From the NCBI GenBank assembly GCA_002371895.1, contig DFHM01000012.1, positions 62,001-126,000 of the forward strand: a DNA stretch of 64,000 nt, read 5' to 3'. Position numbers and translations under genes: made by a program. Of the stretch, positions 18,201 to 25,164 are shown piece after piece. The notes under the pieces are model-generated. The model was not told the DNA's origin, did no database searches, and worked only from the letters and a program-made list of their open reading frames with translations. Position 1 is the first letter of the stretch. Each line of letters starts with the position of its first letter. Source of the DNA: Candidatus Saccharibacteria bacterium UBA3723. Lineage in GTDB: Bacteria; Patescibacteriota; Saccharimonadia; Saccharimonadales; Saccharimonadaceae.

Positions 18201-18684
18201 CTATCTCTGGAGACAAAAGCCTTTTTGCGAACGAATCACTATTCTTGGCATAATCCTTGATGCTACCAGCAATCCCCGCGCTCAAAAGTACAGCATTAAA
18301 GTCCGTCACGCGAATAAAACCATTCTCCGCCAAAAGCTCTAAGCAACGCTGTTTTAGCGCCTTCGCTCTATCTGGCCTAATCCATTCACGACGCGATTCA
18401 AAATAAGAAGAATCCGCATACTGCGATAGCGTAAATACGCTTCCGCTATCATTGCTATCGACTATTACATCGCTTACGAAAACAATTTCTGGAGACAAAT
18501 ATTTTTCTGCAAATTCTGCACTGTTTTCCGCGAAAGACTTTACCTTCTGCTCAATGCCAACCTGCTCCATCACTTCAAAAAATACGTTCGCATTAATAAA
18601 ATGCTTTTCATTCAAAATATCAAGACAATGTTTCTTCAGCGCCTCCGCTTTTTCAGGGGCCAATGTTAGTTTTTCATTCTCCAT
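15256..18684 (-). CDS. Large repeat protein with HEPN-like C-terminal domain
   Basis: 1142 aa, cytosolic, not a family I can name. About eight tandem units of 80-90 residues fill residues 10-800. The first three (10-95, 104-190, 198-282) are clearly alike: a Lys-rich helix with a Cys, GFI, a short helix, GI, KDYAKNS-SFA, YLSPEIV, then two strands ending FVLA. The later ones are divergent; Thr/Ala/Glu-rich linker at 285-320. The shape suggests winged-helix units, possibly LOTUS/OST-HTH-like. A polar segment (TNTINVAGDVNVIQN) near 855-875 precedes a C-terminal helical domain with RDQSAH (R1102, H1107), the Rx4H pattern of HEPN RNases. Own terminator; divergent from the phosphoesterase. Confidence 0.85.
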   Translation of the reverse strand: MENEKLTLAPEKAEALKKHCLDILNEKHFINANVFFEVMEQVGIEQKVKSFAENSAEFAEKYLSPEIVFVSDVIVDSNDSGSVFTLSQYADSSYFESRREWIRPDRAKALKQRCLELLAENGFIRVTDFNAVLLSAGIAGSIKDYAKNSDSFAKRLLSPEIVLLKNVTVDYVPGNAVFVLAENSDTTNFLSGTAAFDDEKIKELKESCLKRIEEKGFLTPIDIDSILLDIGAGGKMKDFAKNSTSFARNYLMPEIVCLKEVIAGGKQQTACFVLADDVDKFPAYGVAQVPMATTAEAATTQESTVQETAAQEPTAKESKYGIKRYDIKELNFKIRNWLHAHECFNVDTMNRVLDEMSIEGLKPEDYEGFTEEFVTNLLDDDLEYAKVYYVRGEERNNVIVEKCEKLELSEFTDLLSDEQKDKLLKIKESIASVIKHNDNEGVPLYVVDSYLRRYNVKYVDYNARSIGEFFSIYARPEYIYVKKATIKGNNYINGALIPATKAKAPVKLRKLSAKKVESLSKVLRARIMNYGRIKIPDFRKALVQIGIEDFYNYSYSIIDFCERYLRPEFELLIDKNNPGNRAITLASMKDEVFDDFIKSFVAPKTNTMRADELAEKALSEDEISAIRNTIAPAFSDKDYITDGEYELLLKQAGVEDWHKNGIATLQEFTMTNIPEYFFAYDIILPGGTVLRAALCSSSKRCITKTALEGLRAHIRRIIDSKEYYVGSFLAEDIRKFTGADMYDYAKSEKEFVEKYLSEYGLGHYDFFYANREKYVQRNCIALEADRKKQEKLHERYGENYLKKSAEEFGELFRNADDQSVYSAVMMSKWRDEAKRNEFIGLYSKEVQNNYDNSTTNTINVAGDVNVIQNVISAISTDQSPEKIIEMISSIPKIADYVEDKKLLEAEIIEGEAEEEVTKSTDKIAQTIKEGINQADVNDDFDPCVVLGMKKEDYDLLMSKLDMYSRDDLYYAARFEAACSSLINDETIAANRKDLSPVTMMYSKLVERILKNYLSVYYAEHIPNVDTSIKFQKAGGKTAKFADFLGQNATYLRNRSTIGTFLTPIRPGYRVNYGRLAGTDDYVAINETWGVFANDLSAVKGIRDQSAHVGDEERIGVAELHELKYILFKKELLKNILVLTKNI

Positions 18685-18733
18685 ATCTATCTCTATTTTA
18701 TCAGATACTGCAATTTATAAAGCATAAGCGTAG

Positions 18734-18739
18734 TATAAT
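18734..18739 (+). promoter_or_regulatory. -10 box of the 18748 gene
   Basis: TATAAT with 8 nt to the ATG, a near-leaderless arrangement. Confidence 0.5.
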
Positions 18740-18747
18740 AACCTTAA

Positions 18748-19725
18748 ATGAATTGTTTTTATTTTTCCCGTTATCGTTTTTATAAGGCAAATACCAAAAA
18801 AGAGCTGAAATTTTTCCTGCTAAGTGACATTCATTTTAGTCCAAAAGTAACTCAATCTACTCTAAATTCCGTACGTAAACAAGCCAAGCTTCTCGCGCCA
18901 AATTATATTCTCATCGCCGGCGATCTCGTCGACTCTCTTGATGCCGTTCAGAATAAATCCGACCTCAAACGCCTCACTTCCTGGCTAGAACAACTTGGCC
19001 AAATCGCGCCAACCCTCATCGCGCTCGGCAATCACGATTTCTATCGCAAAAACCCCGCTCATACCAACATTTTTTCCGATAAGCGCCACTGGTATGCCAA
19101 AGAACCAACTGAACTCATCAATGCGATCAACGAACTCGACAATGTCAAAGTTCTAAATAACGAAACCTACGAAGACAAATCCGTCTACATTTTTGGTTTC
19201 ACGCAGACACCGGAATACTTCCAATTCGACCGCGACGAAAACCACACTACGTCTATCTTCAACCCGGGCAGCGAGGACAAAAACATCATGCTTTACGACC
19301 TTCGCCACCTAGACCACAATTTGATCGAAAAATTGCCAAAAAACAAAGCAAAAATCGCCATCATTCACTCCCCTGTTTTCCTGCAAGACCCAGAAGTTAC
19401 CAATTATCTAGCCGAATTCGATTTCTATGTTTCTGGCCACATGCATAATGGCGTCGTGCCACCAGTCGTCAATGATTTCTGGCGCTCGGACCGCGGCCTC
19501 ATGGCCCCAGGCAAATTATTCTTTCCACGCAACGCACGCACCCATATCACTAATCCCGACCACAAGTCTATCATCTGCGCGCCAGTTACTACGATTCAGG
19601 ACAGCGCAAAACCTGTCACATTCCTCAACAAAGCTTTTCCAGTGAATATTGCTATGCTAGAACTTAGCAATCGTGAGACGCTCATTGGGAAACCGGACAT
19701 AAAACATCAATATATTAATTTCTAA
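18748..19725 (+). CDS. Metallophosphoesterase (YkuE-like)
   Basis: 325 aa calcineurin-like phosphoesterase. All metal-binding motifs are present in order: SDIHFS, GDLVDS, GNHDF, IHSPV, SGHMHNG. The N-terminus is basic with aromatics (MNCFYFSRYRFYK), without a clear membrane helix. Related proteins hydrolyse phosphodiesters at the membrane (YkuE, LpxH-like), but the substrate here is unknown. It is divergent from the HEPN-like gene and probably co-transcribed with the gene 15 bp downstream. Confidence 0.88.
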   Translation: MNCFYFSRYRFYKANTKKELKFFLLSDIHFSPKVTQSTLNSVRKQAKLLAPNYILIAGDLVDSLDAVQNKSDLKRLTSWLEQLGQIAPTLIALGNHDFYRKNPAHTNIFSDKRHWYAKEPTELINAINELDNVKVLNNETYEDKSVYIFGFTQTPEYFQFDRDENHTTSIFNPGSEDKNIMLYDLRHLDHNLIEKLPKNKAKIAIIHSPVFLQDPEVTNYLAEFDFYVSGHMHNGVVPPVVNDFWRSDRGLMAPGKLFFPRNARTHITNPDHKSIICAPVTTIQDSAKPVTFLNKAFPVNIAMLELSNRETLIGKPDIKHQYINF

Positions 19726-19742
19726 AAGAAAGGAAAAAGAAC

Positions 19743-20579
19743 ATGGACCCAAATCCAACAACACCACTACCAGATGAAGAGCCAAAAGCTCCAGAGCCAA
19801 CCCCAGCCGAAGCGCCAGCAACCGAACCGGTCGCTGAACCAGCTCCGGAACCAGCAGCGGAGCCGCAGCCAGCTCCAGAACCACAACCAGCGCCGGCTCC
19901 AGTTGCTCAACCAATTGATATGGCAACTGTACAAAACCCAGCCACCGCTGCCACTACCGCTGCGCCAGCTCCAGAAAAGAAAAAGAGCCACACCGGCTTA
20001 ATCATCGCCATCGTACTCATTGTCGTACTTGGCTTGCCAATTCTAGGCTTCATTATCTTTACTGTATTTATTGTCGGCCTTGCCAGCACGCTCGACGAAG
20101 GTGATATCCAAGAAATCGAAAACACCATCAACGAAATCCAAGAAGAAACCGAGGAAGGAACCAAGAAGCCAACCAATAACGTCAAAAACGTTGTTGCCGG
20201 CGACTGGAACTGCGTAAACGGCGCGACGGGCACGAATGACCCAACAAAGTTCTACACCACAATCAAGCTCAACAAAGATATGACCTTCGAATACGGCCTC
20301 TACGGAGACCTAAAAGACAACCACTTCTCTGGCACCTACACCTACGAAGATGAGCACAAGAAAAATAACAGTGGCGAATATAGCTATTACATGGTTTCCT
20401 TTGATACCGAAGAAGGCGTCATAGAAGGCGAAGAACAAACCATCGATGCCTCCAACAGCCTCTCCGATATGGAAATCGGCATCGCCGAAGGCGACGACGG
20501 CAAAGAAGCCATCACGATATTCAAATCGTCCGGCAATATGTATTATTGCTACGATTATTCCAACCAAAAGACTAAATAA
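19743..20579 (+). CDS. Pro/Ala/Glu-rich single-pass membrane protein
   Basis: 278 aa. Residues 1-80 are a Pro/Ala/Glu low-complexity region, followed by a Lys cluster and one membrane helix (about 84-110, LIIAIVLIVVLGLPILGFII). The extracellular part has an acidic linker and then a compact beta-rich domain (about 155-278) with GDWNCVNG and FSGTYTY, reminiscent of lipocalin-like small domains. The two Cys (GDWNC and MYYCYDY) may pair. Architecture matches the gene at 20791. Shine-Dalgarno AAAGAAAGG; probably in an operon with the phosphoesterase. Confidence 0.8.
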   Translation: MDPNPTTPLPDEEPKAPEPTPAEAPATEPVAEPAPEPAAEPQPAPEPQPAPAPVAQPIDMATVQNPATAATTAAPAPEKKKSHTGLIIAIVLIVVLGLPILGFIIFTVFIVGLASTLDEGDIQEIENTINEIQEETEEGTKKPTNNVKNVVAGDWNCVNGATGTNDPTKFYTTIKLNKDMTFEYGLYGDLKDNHFSGTYTYEDEHKKNNSGEYSYYMVSFDTEEGVIEGEEQTIDASNSLSDMEIGIAEGDDGKEAITIFKSSGNMYYCYDYSNQKTK

Positions 20580-20594
20580 TCGCTAAGTAAAACA

Positions 20595-20622
20595 AAATCC
20601 ACCCCGCAAAGGGTGGATTTTT
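20595..20622 (+). terminator. Terminator after the 19743 gene
   Basis: AAATCCACCC/GGGTGGATTT stem with a T run. Confidence 0.85.
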
Positions 20623-20632
20623 GATGCAAATT

Positions 20633-20707
20633 TGGTAGGCCCGGCTGGAATCGAACCAGCATTGTACCCTTAGAGGGGGTATGTCCTATCCGTTGAACGA
20701 CGGGCCC
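20633..20707 (-). tRNA. tRNA-Arg (anticodon TCT)
   Basis: Full cloverleaf: acceptor GGGCCCG/CGGGCCT (G1-U72), anticodon stem TACCC/GGGTA, loop CCTCTAA giving anticodon TCT, T arm with GTTCGATTC, discriminator A and encoded CCA. Position 33 is C in place of the near-universal U. Confidence 0.88.
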
Positions 20708-20778
20708 AACACCTTCTAATAATAACATAGATTATCGGCGGTTTCCTCTCGCGCTTTAGAAAAAAATAATGCTTGTGC

Positions 20779-20784
20779 TAAGAT
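20779..20784 (+). promoter_or_regulatory. -10 box of the 20791 gene, leaderless type
   Basis: TGC-TAAGAT extended -10, then 6 nt to the ATG. Confidence 0.55.
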
Positions 20785-20790
20785 ATAAGT

Positions 20791-21348
20791 ATGAATGATA
20801 CGCCAATAAATCCAACTCCACTTGACTCTACTGAGCCAACACCAGCTCCAGCGCCAGAGCCAACACCTATTGCTGAACCGACGTCAATGACGGAACCAGC
20901 ACCTGTTGCCGAGCCAGTAACTGAACCAGCCCCAATAGCTGAGCCAGCTTCAACCGAGGCGCCAGACACCGAGCCAGCACCAGCACCAGTTATCTCCTCT
21001 GCTCCAGCCCCAGCCGCTACTCCAGCTGAAGAGCCAAAAAAGAAAAGCAGTACTCTAAAAATCATCCTTATCGTAGTCGGCATTTTAGTGCTCATAGCCC
21101 TATTGCCAATCATCTTCGCTGTCGTAACATTCATCTTGGCAGCAACCGCAGATGACCCAACCCTAGGCACCAAAGAAGATTTCTATAAAGAGCTTGAAAC
21201 CCATAATTTAGTCACCGCTAAAGACGATGAGCATCCAATTAAATGCATGTCTTTCAAAACCAAGTCCGATGAAACGATCACAATTTACGGAGCAAAATCA
21301 TCTGATTGCGCTCACGCAGGATCTATTATTTCCAACAGTGCTTTCTAA
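20791..21348 (+). CDS. Pro/Thr/Glu-rich single-pass membrane protein
   Basis: 185 aa. The N-terminal 80 residues are Pro/Glu/Thr/Ala low complexity (many EPAP units), then KKKS and one membrane helix (about 90-113, IILIVVGILVLIALLPIIFAVV), then a short extracellular domain with two Cys (KCMSF and DCAHAG). Same design as the gene at 19743, on the other side of tRNA-Arg, so a likely distant paralogue. Function unknown. Confidence 0.8.
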   Translation: MNDTPINPTPLDSTEPTPAPAPEPTPIAEPTSMTEPAPVAEPVTEPAPIAEPASTEAPDTEPAPAPVISSAPAPAATPAEEPKKKSSTLKIILIVVGILVLIALLPIIFAVVTFILAATADDPTLGTKEDFYKELETHNLVTAKDDEHPIKCMSFKTKSDETITIYGAKSSDCAHAGSIISNSAF

Positions 21349-21357
21349 AATAAAAAA

Positions 21358-21384
21358 TCTCCCCCACCAAGGGGGAGGTTTTTT
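21358..21384 (+). terminator. Terminator after the 20791 gene
   Basis: CTCCCCC/GGGGGAG stem with an ACCAA loop, then GTTTTTTG. Confidence 0.9.
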
Positions 21385-21441
21385 GTTCTTCCTCTATAAA
21401 GATGTTATAATAATAAAGTTATTAACTAAAAGGAGTATTCC

Positions 21442-22656
21442 ATGAAATTATCCGAAGAGCTCCAATGGCGCGGTTTTGTTGCCGAGCACACATTGGATCA
21501 GATATCAGACTTAGACAAAGCTCCGCGTAATTTCTATTGGGGCACCGACCCAAGCGCCGATTCTCTCCATATCGGCCACCTCGCTGCTCTAATGATGTGC
21601 GCTTGCTTCGTTCGCCACGGTTATACTCCTTACTATCTTGTTGGCGGTGCCACTGGTCAGATTGGCGACCCAAAAGACACCGTAGAGCGTGACCTTAAAG
21701 GTCTCGACGAAATCGAAAAGAACAAAAAGGCTCTTGCCGCTCAGATTATCCGCGTCACTCATTCCCCAGAAGGTACAAAACTTGTCGATAACAACGATTG
21801 GTTCAAGGACGTCAAATTCCTCCCATTCCTCCGCGAAATCGGCAAAGCTTTCAGTATGACCCAGCTTCTCGACCGCCAATTCGTCCAAAAACGCATCGGC
21901 GAGGGCGGCTCCGGTATTTCTTACGCCGAATTTAGCTACACCCTCATCCAGGGCTACGATTTCTTGCATCTTTTCCGCACCTACAATGTTGATCTTCAGC
22001 TCTGCGGTGCCGACCAATTCGGCAACTGCACCTCTGGTATCCATCTTATCAAGCGCCTCGAAGACGCCAATGCAGACTGCTACTCTTGCCCATTAATTAT
22101 CGACAAGGTAACCGGCCGCAAGTTTGGCAAGTCCGAAGGCAACGCTGTCTGGCTCGACGCCAACAAAACCAGCATCTTTGACTTCTACCAGTTCTGGCTC
22201 AACCAATCTGATGACGCCCTCGAAGATTACTTCAAATACTTCACCTTCATCATGCCAGAAGAACTCGACCAAATCCTCGCCGAGCATCGCGAAAACCCAG
22301 GCGCTCGCCTCGGCCAAAAACGCCTCGGCTACGAAGTTACCAAGGTCGTTCATGGCGAAGAAGCCGCAAAACAGGCCGAAAAGCTCACTGCTTTTCTATT
22401 CGGTGACGGCAAAATCGAAGATTTATCCGAAGATGACATCGAGCTCCTCGCAAAGAGCTTCCCAACCGCCGAAACGGGCAAAACTCTCGTCGATATCCTC
22501 GCCGAAACCGGCCTCGCCAGCAGCAAGGGCGAAGCACGCAAGCTTATCTCTGGCAACGCCATCTCTATTAATGGCGTCAAAGCCACCGAGGATCAGACTA
22601 TTTCTACCCTTTCCCTTATCAAGAAAGGCAAGAACAAATTTGCCCTCGTAAAGTAG
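21442..22656 (+). CDS. tyrS: Tyrosyl-tRNA synthetase
   Basis: Class I synthetase, 404 aa. HIGH motif in DSLHIGHLAAL, Tyr-binding YAEFSYTLIQGYD and QFGNCTSGI, KMSKS-like KFGKSEGNA, and a C-terminal S4 RNA-binding domain (ARKLISGNAISINGVK). TATAAT (21406-21411) and an AAAAGGAG Shine-Dalgarno show a roughly 25-nt leader. No conventional terminator follows; see 22681-22733. Confidence 0.97.
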   Translation: MKLSEELQWRGFVAEHTLDQISDLDKAPRNFYWGTDPSADSLHIGHLAALMMCACFVRHGYTPYYLVGGATGQIGDPKDTVERDLKGLDEIEKNKKALAAQIIRVTHSPEGTKLVDNNDWFKDVKFLPFLREIGKAFSMTQLLDRQFVQKRIGEGGSGISYAEFSYTLIQGYDFLHLFRTYNVDLQLCGADQFGNCTSGIHLIKRLEDANADCYSCPLIIDKVTGRKFGKSEGNAVWLDANKTSIFDFYQFWLNQSDDALEDYFKYFTFIMPEELDQILAEHRENPGARLGQKRLGYEVTKVVHGEEAAKQAEKLTAFLFGDGKIEDLSEDDIELLAKSFPTAETGKTLVDILAETGLASSKGEARKLISGNAISINGVKATEDQTISTLSLIKKGKNKFALVK

Positions 22657-22675
22657 CTTAAAACATAAGCTTATA

Positions 22676-22774
22676 TTGACAATAACCGCCATACGTGGTA
22701 TAATAACCATCACGAAACTGGCGGTTATTTTCTAGCCGCTCAAACTTAGCACCTTTACGAAGGGAGATAAAACT
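22676..22774 (+). promoter_or_regulatory. Orphan locus D promoter and leader
   Basis: -35 TTGACA (22676-22681), 17-bp spacer, -10 TATAAT (22699-22704) preceded by TGG. The leader, about 65 nt, ends in Shine-Dalgarno AAGGGAG (22760-22766). AATAACC occurs both in the spacer and just after the -10. Confidence 0.75.
22681..22733 (+). terminator. tyrS terminator enclosing the locus D -10 box
   Basis: AATAACCGCCA (22681-22691) and TGGCGGTTATT (22719-22729) form a perfect 11-bp stem followed by TTC. The -10 box and start site of locus D lie in its 27-nt loop, so only tyrS read-through carries both arms. Confidence 0.55.
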
Positions 22775-23194
22775 ATGCAGACAATGCAGAATCTTACACC
22801 CGCAACCGTTGGCGCACCGTCTTATGCGGCCTTCCTGTATCAGCAGGAGCGCCAGCATATCAAGGATACCGTTCGCATCACCGTCGACCACAACCTTGAA
22901 GCCCGCAGTCAGGAAATTTACGCGAGAACGCGCAAAATCCACGAGCTCGAGAAAGGCGACCCCGACGTCATTCACGCATATTGCAACGACGTCATCAACG
23001 CCGAAATCAGCATCAGCTTGCTGCTCGATGCCATGGCGACGCTCAAGATGAACATGAGCGCCCACGATTTCCCCGCATATGACCGTACCCGCATCAGAGA
23101 CGACCTCAAGCGTGTCTTCTTCCATACGCGCCTCGACAACGCTGCGTCAAACCAGCTCTACGAAGCAATCCATGCGATCAGTCGCATGAAGTAA
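22775..23194 (+). CDS. Orphan protein D, unknown function
   Basis: 139 aa, soluble, helical throughout, with His-rich spots (ERQHIKDTV, DPDVIHAYCNDV, MSAHDF) and one Cys. No signal peptide, no recognised domain. Codons favour C and G in third position (GCC, CTC, AAG, CCC), unlike tyrS before it. Followed 9 nt later by a strong terminator. The order D then E in tandem is the only place where two orphan genes are adjacent on one strand. Confidence 0.78.
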   Translation: MQTMQNLTPATVGAPSYAAFLYQQERQHIKDTVRITVDHNLEARSQEIYARTRKIHELEKGDPDVIHAYCNDVINAEISISLLLDAMATLKMNMSAHDFPAYDRTRIRDDLKRVFFHTRLDNAASNQLYEAIHAISRMK

Positions 23195-23203
23195 TCCCTT
23201 CCC

Positions 23204-23234
23204 GCCCCCGTTATAACCAAACGGGGGCTTTTTA
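23204..23234 (+). terminator. Terminator of orphan locus D
   Basis: GCCCCCGTT/AACGGGGGC stem followed by TTTTTATT. Confidence 0.9.
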
Positions 23235-23264
23235 TTACCATAACCATAAAATCACGAAATACTA

Positions 23265-23517
23265 TTGACTTTTTAGCAAAAGTGTGATAGTATATATACG
23301 TACTCGCGAAATACCGAGTACAGTACCTTAACTCTCAGAGAAAAATCATATTTTCCTCAATCCCCGATATCTTATCGAGCATTAAGCGCACTAATTCCTC
23401 CATTAATGCGTTTTATGCTCGGTAAGATGGGCAACCAGTTCGCAATACGGCGTCTGGTAAAAATCTATTCAGTCCCGAAAAGGGATAGCCCCTAAGAGGG
23501 GAGAAAGGAAAATAAAC
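23265..23517 (+). promoter_or_regulatory. Orphan locus E promoter and 220-nt structured leader
   Basis: -35 TTGACT (23265-23270), 17-bp spacer, -10 TAGTAT (23288-23293). A GTACTCG/CGAGTAC stem-loop (23300-23321) sits at the predicted 5' end. A large hairpin (23369-23428; 22 paired positions with one T-T mismatch) carries TCCTCC in its apical loop. It is followed by CCCGAAAAGGG and CCCCTAAGAGGGG hairpins, the last reaching the Shine-Dalgarno region (GGGGAGAAAGG). This leader occupies the whole gene-free stretch. Confidence 0.75.
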
Positions 23518-24246
23518 ATGAAAAGAACAGTTATCTACATCGCAACCGACGGAACCAGCGCAATCGATCTCAGCACCGTGGCATCTGCCACAGACATGGT
23601 CATCACCAGCGAGCCCTATCGCCGCGGAGACGGCCGCAACATGGACAAGCTGACCATCGACGCACCCGTCATCGGCGAGATCAGCACCGAGAAGCAGCGC
23701 GACGCTGTCAACCGTTGGGTGACCAACTGGCTCGAGAAGCGCACCAAGCTCTTCGGCAAGACCGTCGAGGAAAACGCCCGCATCAAGACGGAAGTTCGCA
23801 AGGAGAAGGACGGAGATGATCCCGACAAGATCTGGGAGATTCCCAGCATCACCGTCGAGGTTCCCTACGGCAAGCTGAGCAGCGAGCAGATCATCGCGAT
23901 CAGCGAGAAGCTGCTGGCCTGGCTCGAGGCTACCGGAAAGAAGGCCGAAAAGAAGCCGGCTGACAAGCCTGCCGACAAGAAGCCTTCCGACAAGGGTACC
24001 GTTCCGCCCGTGAAGCCTGCGGACAAGAAACCCGCCGACAAGAAACCCGCCGACAAGAAGCCTGGCGACAAGCCTGCGGACAAGAAGCCCGCGGACAAGA
24101 AGCCCGCGGACAAGAAGCCTGGCGACAAGAAGCCTGGCGACAAGAAGCCGGCCGACAAGCCTGCGGACAAGAAGCCTACCTACAAGGTGCCCCAGCTCTC
24201 CGCTGAAGACATCGCCATTCTGGACTTCTATATGCCCGAAGATTAA
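23518..24246 (+). CDS. Orphan protein E with Lys-Pro-Ala-Asp repeats
   Basis: 242 aa. Residues 1-140 form a folded-looking domain (VIYIATDGTSAIDLS start, then WVTNWLEKRTKLFG and a helix ending LLAWLEATGKK). Residues about 143-222 are tandem PADKK/PGDKK units, strongly basic and extended. The last 22 residues (VPQLSAEDIAILDFYMPED) are an acidic tail. Such a Lys/Pro spacer can cross a cell wall or bind polyanions, but there is no signal peptide. Function unknown. GAAAGGA serves as Shine-Dalgarno. Codon usage G/C-ending. Confidence 0.82.
   Translation: MKRTVIYIATDGTSAIDLSTVASATDMVITSEPYRRGDGRNMDKLTIDAPVIGEISTEKQRDAVNRWVTNWLEKRTKLFGKTVEENARIKTEVRKEKDGDDPDKIWEIPSITVEVPYGKLSSEQIIAISEKLLAWLEATGKKAEKKPADKPADKKPSDKGTVPPVKPADKKPADKKPADKKPGDKPADKKPADKKPADKKPGDKKPGDKKPADKPADKKPTYKVPQLSAEDIAILDFYMPED
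23950..24180 (+). repeat. Coding tandem repeats (PADKK units)
   Basis: Roughly 15-bp units GACAAGAAGCCTG and variants encode the PADKK/PGDKK repeats of orphan protein E. Third-base variation between units suggests selection on the protein. Confidence 0.85.
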
Positions 24247-24289
24247 CCGTCAACCCGCACCGTAAGGTGCATTCTCTGAGAAATCCCAC

Positions 24290-24320
24290 AGCCACGCTTT
24301 GAAAGGAGCGTGGCTTTCTC
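24290..24320 (+). terminator. Terminator of orphan locus E
   Basis: AGCCACGCT/AGCGTGGCT stem followed by TTCTCTTT. A smaller GCACC/GGTGC hairpin precedes it at 24257-24270. Confidence 0.85.
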
Positions 24321-24378
24321 TTTATCTAGACCAAAAAATCTTATATAATATTCTCCATAACACTTGGAGGTATTTTAA

Positions 24379-25146
24379 ATGAAAAAAGTATTAGCATTTG
24401 ACGTCGACCAAACCCTAAATATTGCCAAAACGCCAATCCCTCCAGAGATTGCAGAACTACTTACAAAATGTCTCGACCACTACGAAATCTGCCCGATTTC
24501 CGGCCAGAAATACGATCAATTCATTTTCCAGATCGTTGACCAATTAAAAGATGCCACCCCAGAACAGCTCGAGCATCTTCATTTATTTGTAGCTCAGGGC
24601 ACCCAGTACTATCGCTATAGCGCAGCAGACAAAGAATGGAAGCAAGTTTATAGCTACCCACTCACCGACAAGCAAGTCGCAGAAATTACCGAGGCTATCG
24701 AAACCGCAGCCAAAGAACTCGGTTATTGGGAGGAAGATAAGCTTGCCGAAGGCGACGAAATCATCGAAAACCGCCTCAGCCAAGTCACCTTCTCTGCCCT
24801 CGGCCAGAAAGCTGGCACCGAGGCAAAGTATGCCTGGGATCCAGACTGCAAGAAGCGCGAAGCTATCGTTAAGCGCGCCAAAGAGCTCGCCCCAGCTTAT
24901 GACTACGAAATCGGTGGCACCACATCCATCAACGCTATCACTCCTGGTATGAACAAAGTCTTCGGTATGACCCATCTCATGGAAGAGCTCAAGGTCGAAA
25001 AAGAAGAAATCCTCTACTTTGGCGATATGACTCAGCCAGGCGGCAATGATTACCCAGTCGTACAGATGGGTGTTGATACTATAACCGTGCGCAACCACGA
25101 AGATACTGCATATGCGCTCCGTGGCATCCTCGGCGTCACGGAATAG
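24379..25146 (+). CDS. HAD hydrolase resembling eukaryotic-type phosphomannomutase
   Basis: 255 aa. HAD motif I FDVDQTL (D-x-D-x-T), a PISGQKYDQF segment, cap region, and motifs III/IV with GDMTQPGGNDYPVV, which closely follows the GDKTxPGGND pattern of eukaryotic PMM. GGTTSINAITPGMNK corresponds to the substrate loop before the conserved Lys. It may interconvert mannose/glucose 6-P and 1-P for glycan precursors, or act as a sugar phosphatase. Preceded by TATAAT and a TTGGAGG Shine-Dalgarno. Confidence 0.8.
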   Translation: MKKVLAFDVDQTLNIAKTPIPPEIAELLTKCLDHYEICPISGQKYDQFIFQIVDQLKDATPEQLEHLHLFVAQGTQYYRYSAADKEWKQVYSYPLTDKQVAEITEAIETAAKELGYWEEDKLAEGDEIIENRLSQVTFSALGQKAGTEAKYAWDPDCKKREAIVKRAKELAPAYDYEIGGTTSINAITPGMNKVFGMTHLMEELKVEKEEILYFGDMTQPGGNDYPVVQMGVDTITVRNHEDTAYALRGILGVTE

Positions 25147-25152
25147 CTATGT

Positions 25153-25158
25153 TAAAAT
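25153..25158 (+). promoter_or_regulatory. -10 box of the 25165 gene, leaderless type
   Basis: TGT-TAAAAT extended -10, then 6 nt to the ATG. Confidence 0.55.
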
Positions 25159-25164
25159 AAGTGC

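Noticed and set aside
23950..24180. CRISPR-like tandem repeat
   Set aside because: Units are in frame and code for PADKK repeats without unique spacers; no cas genes are nearby.
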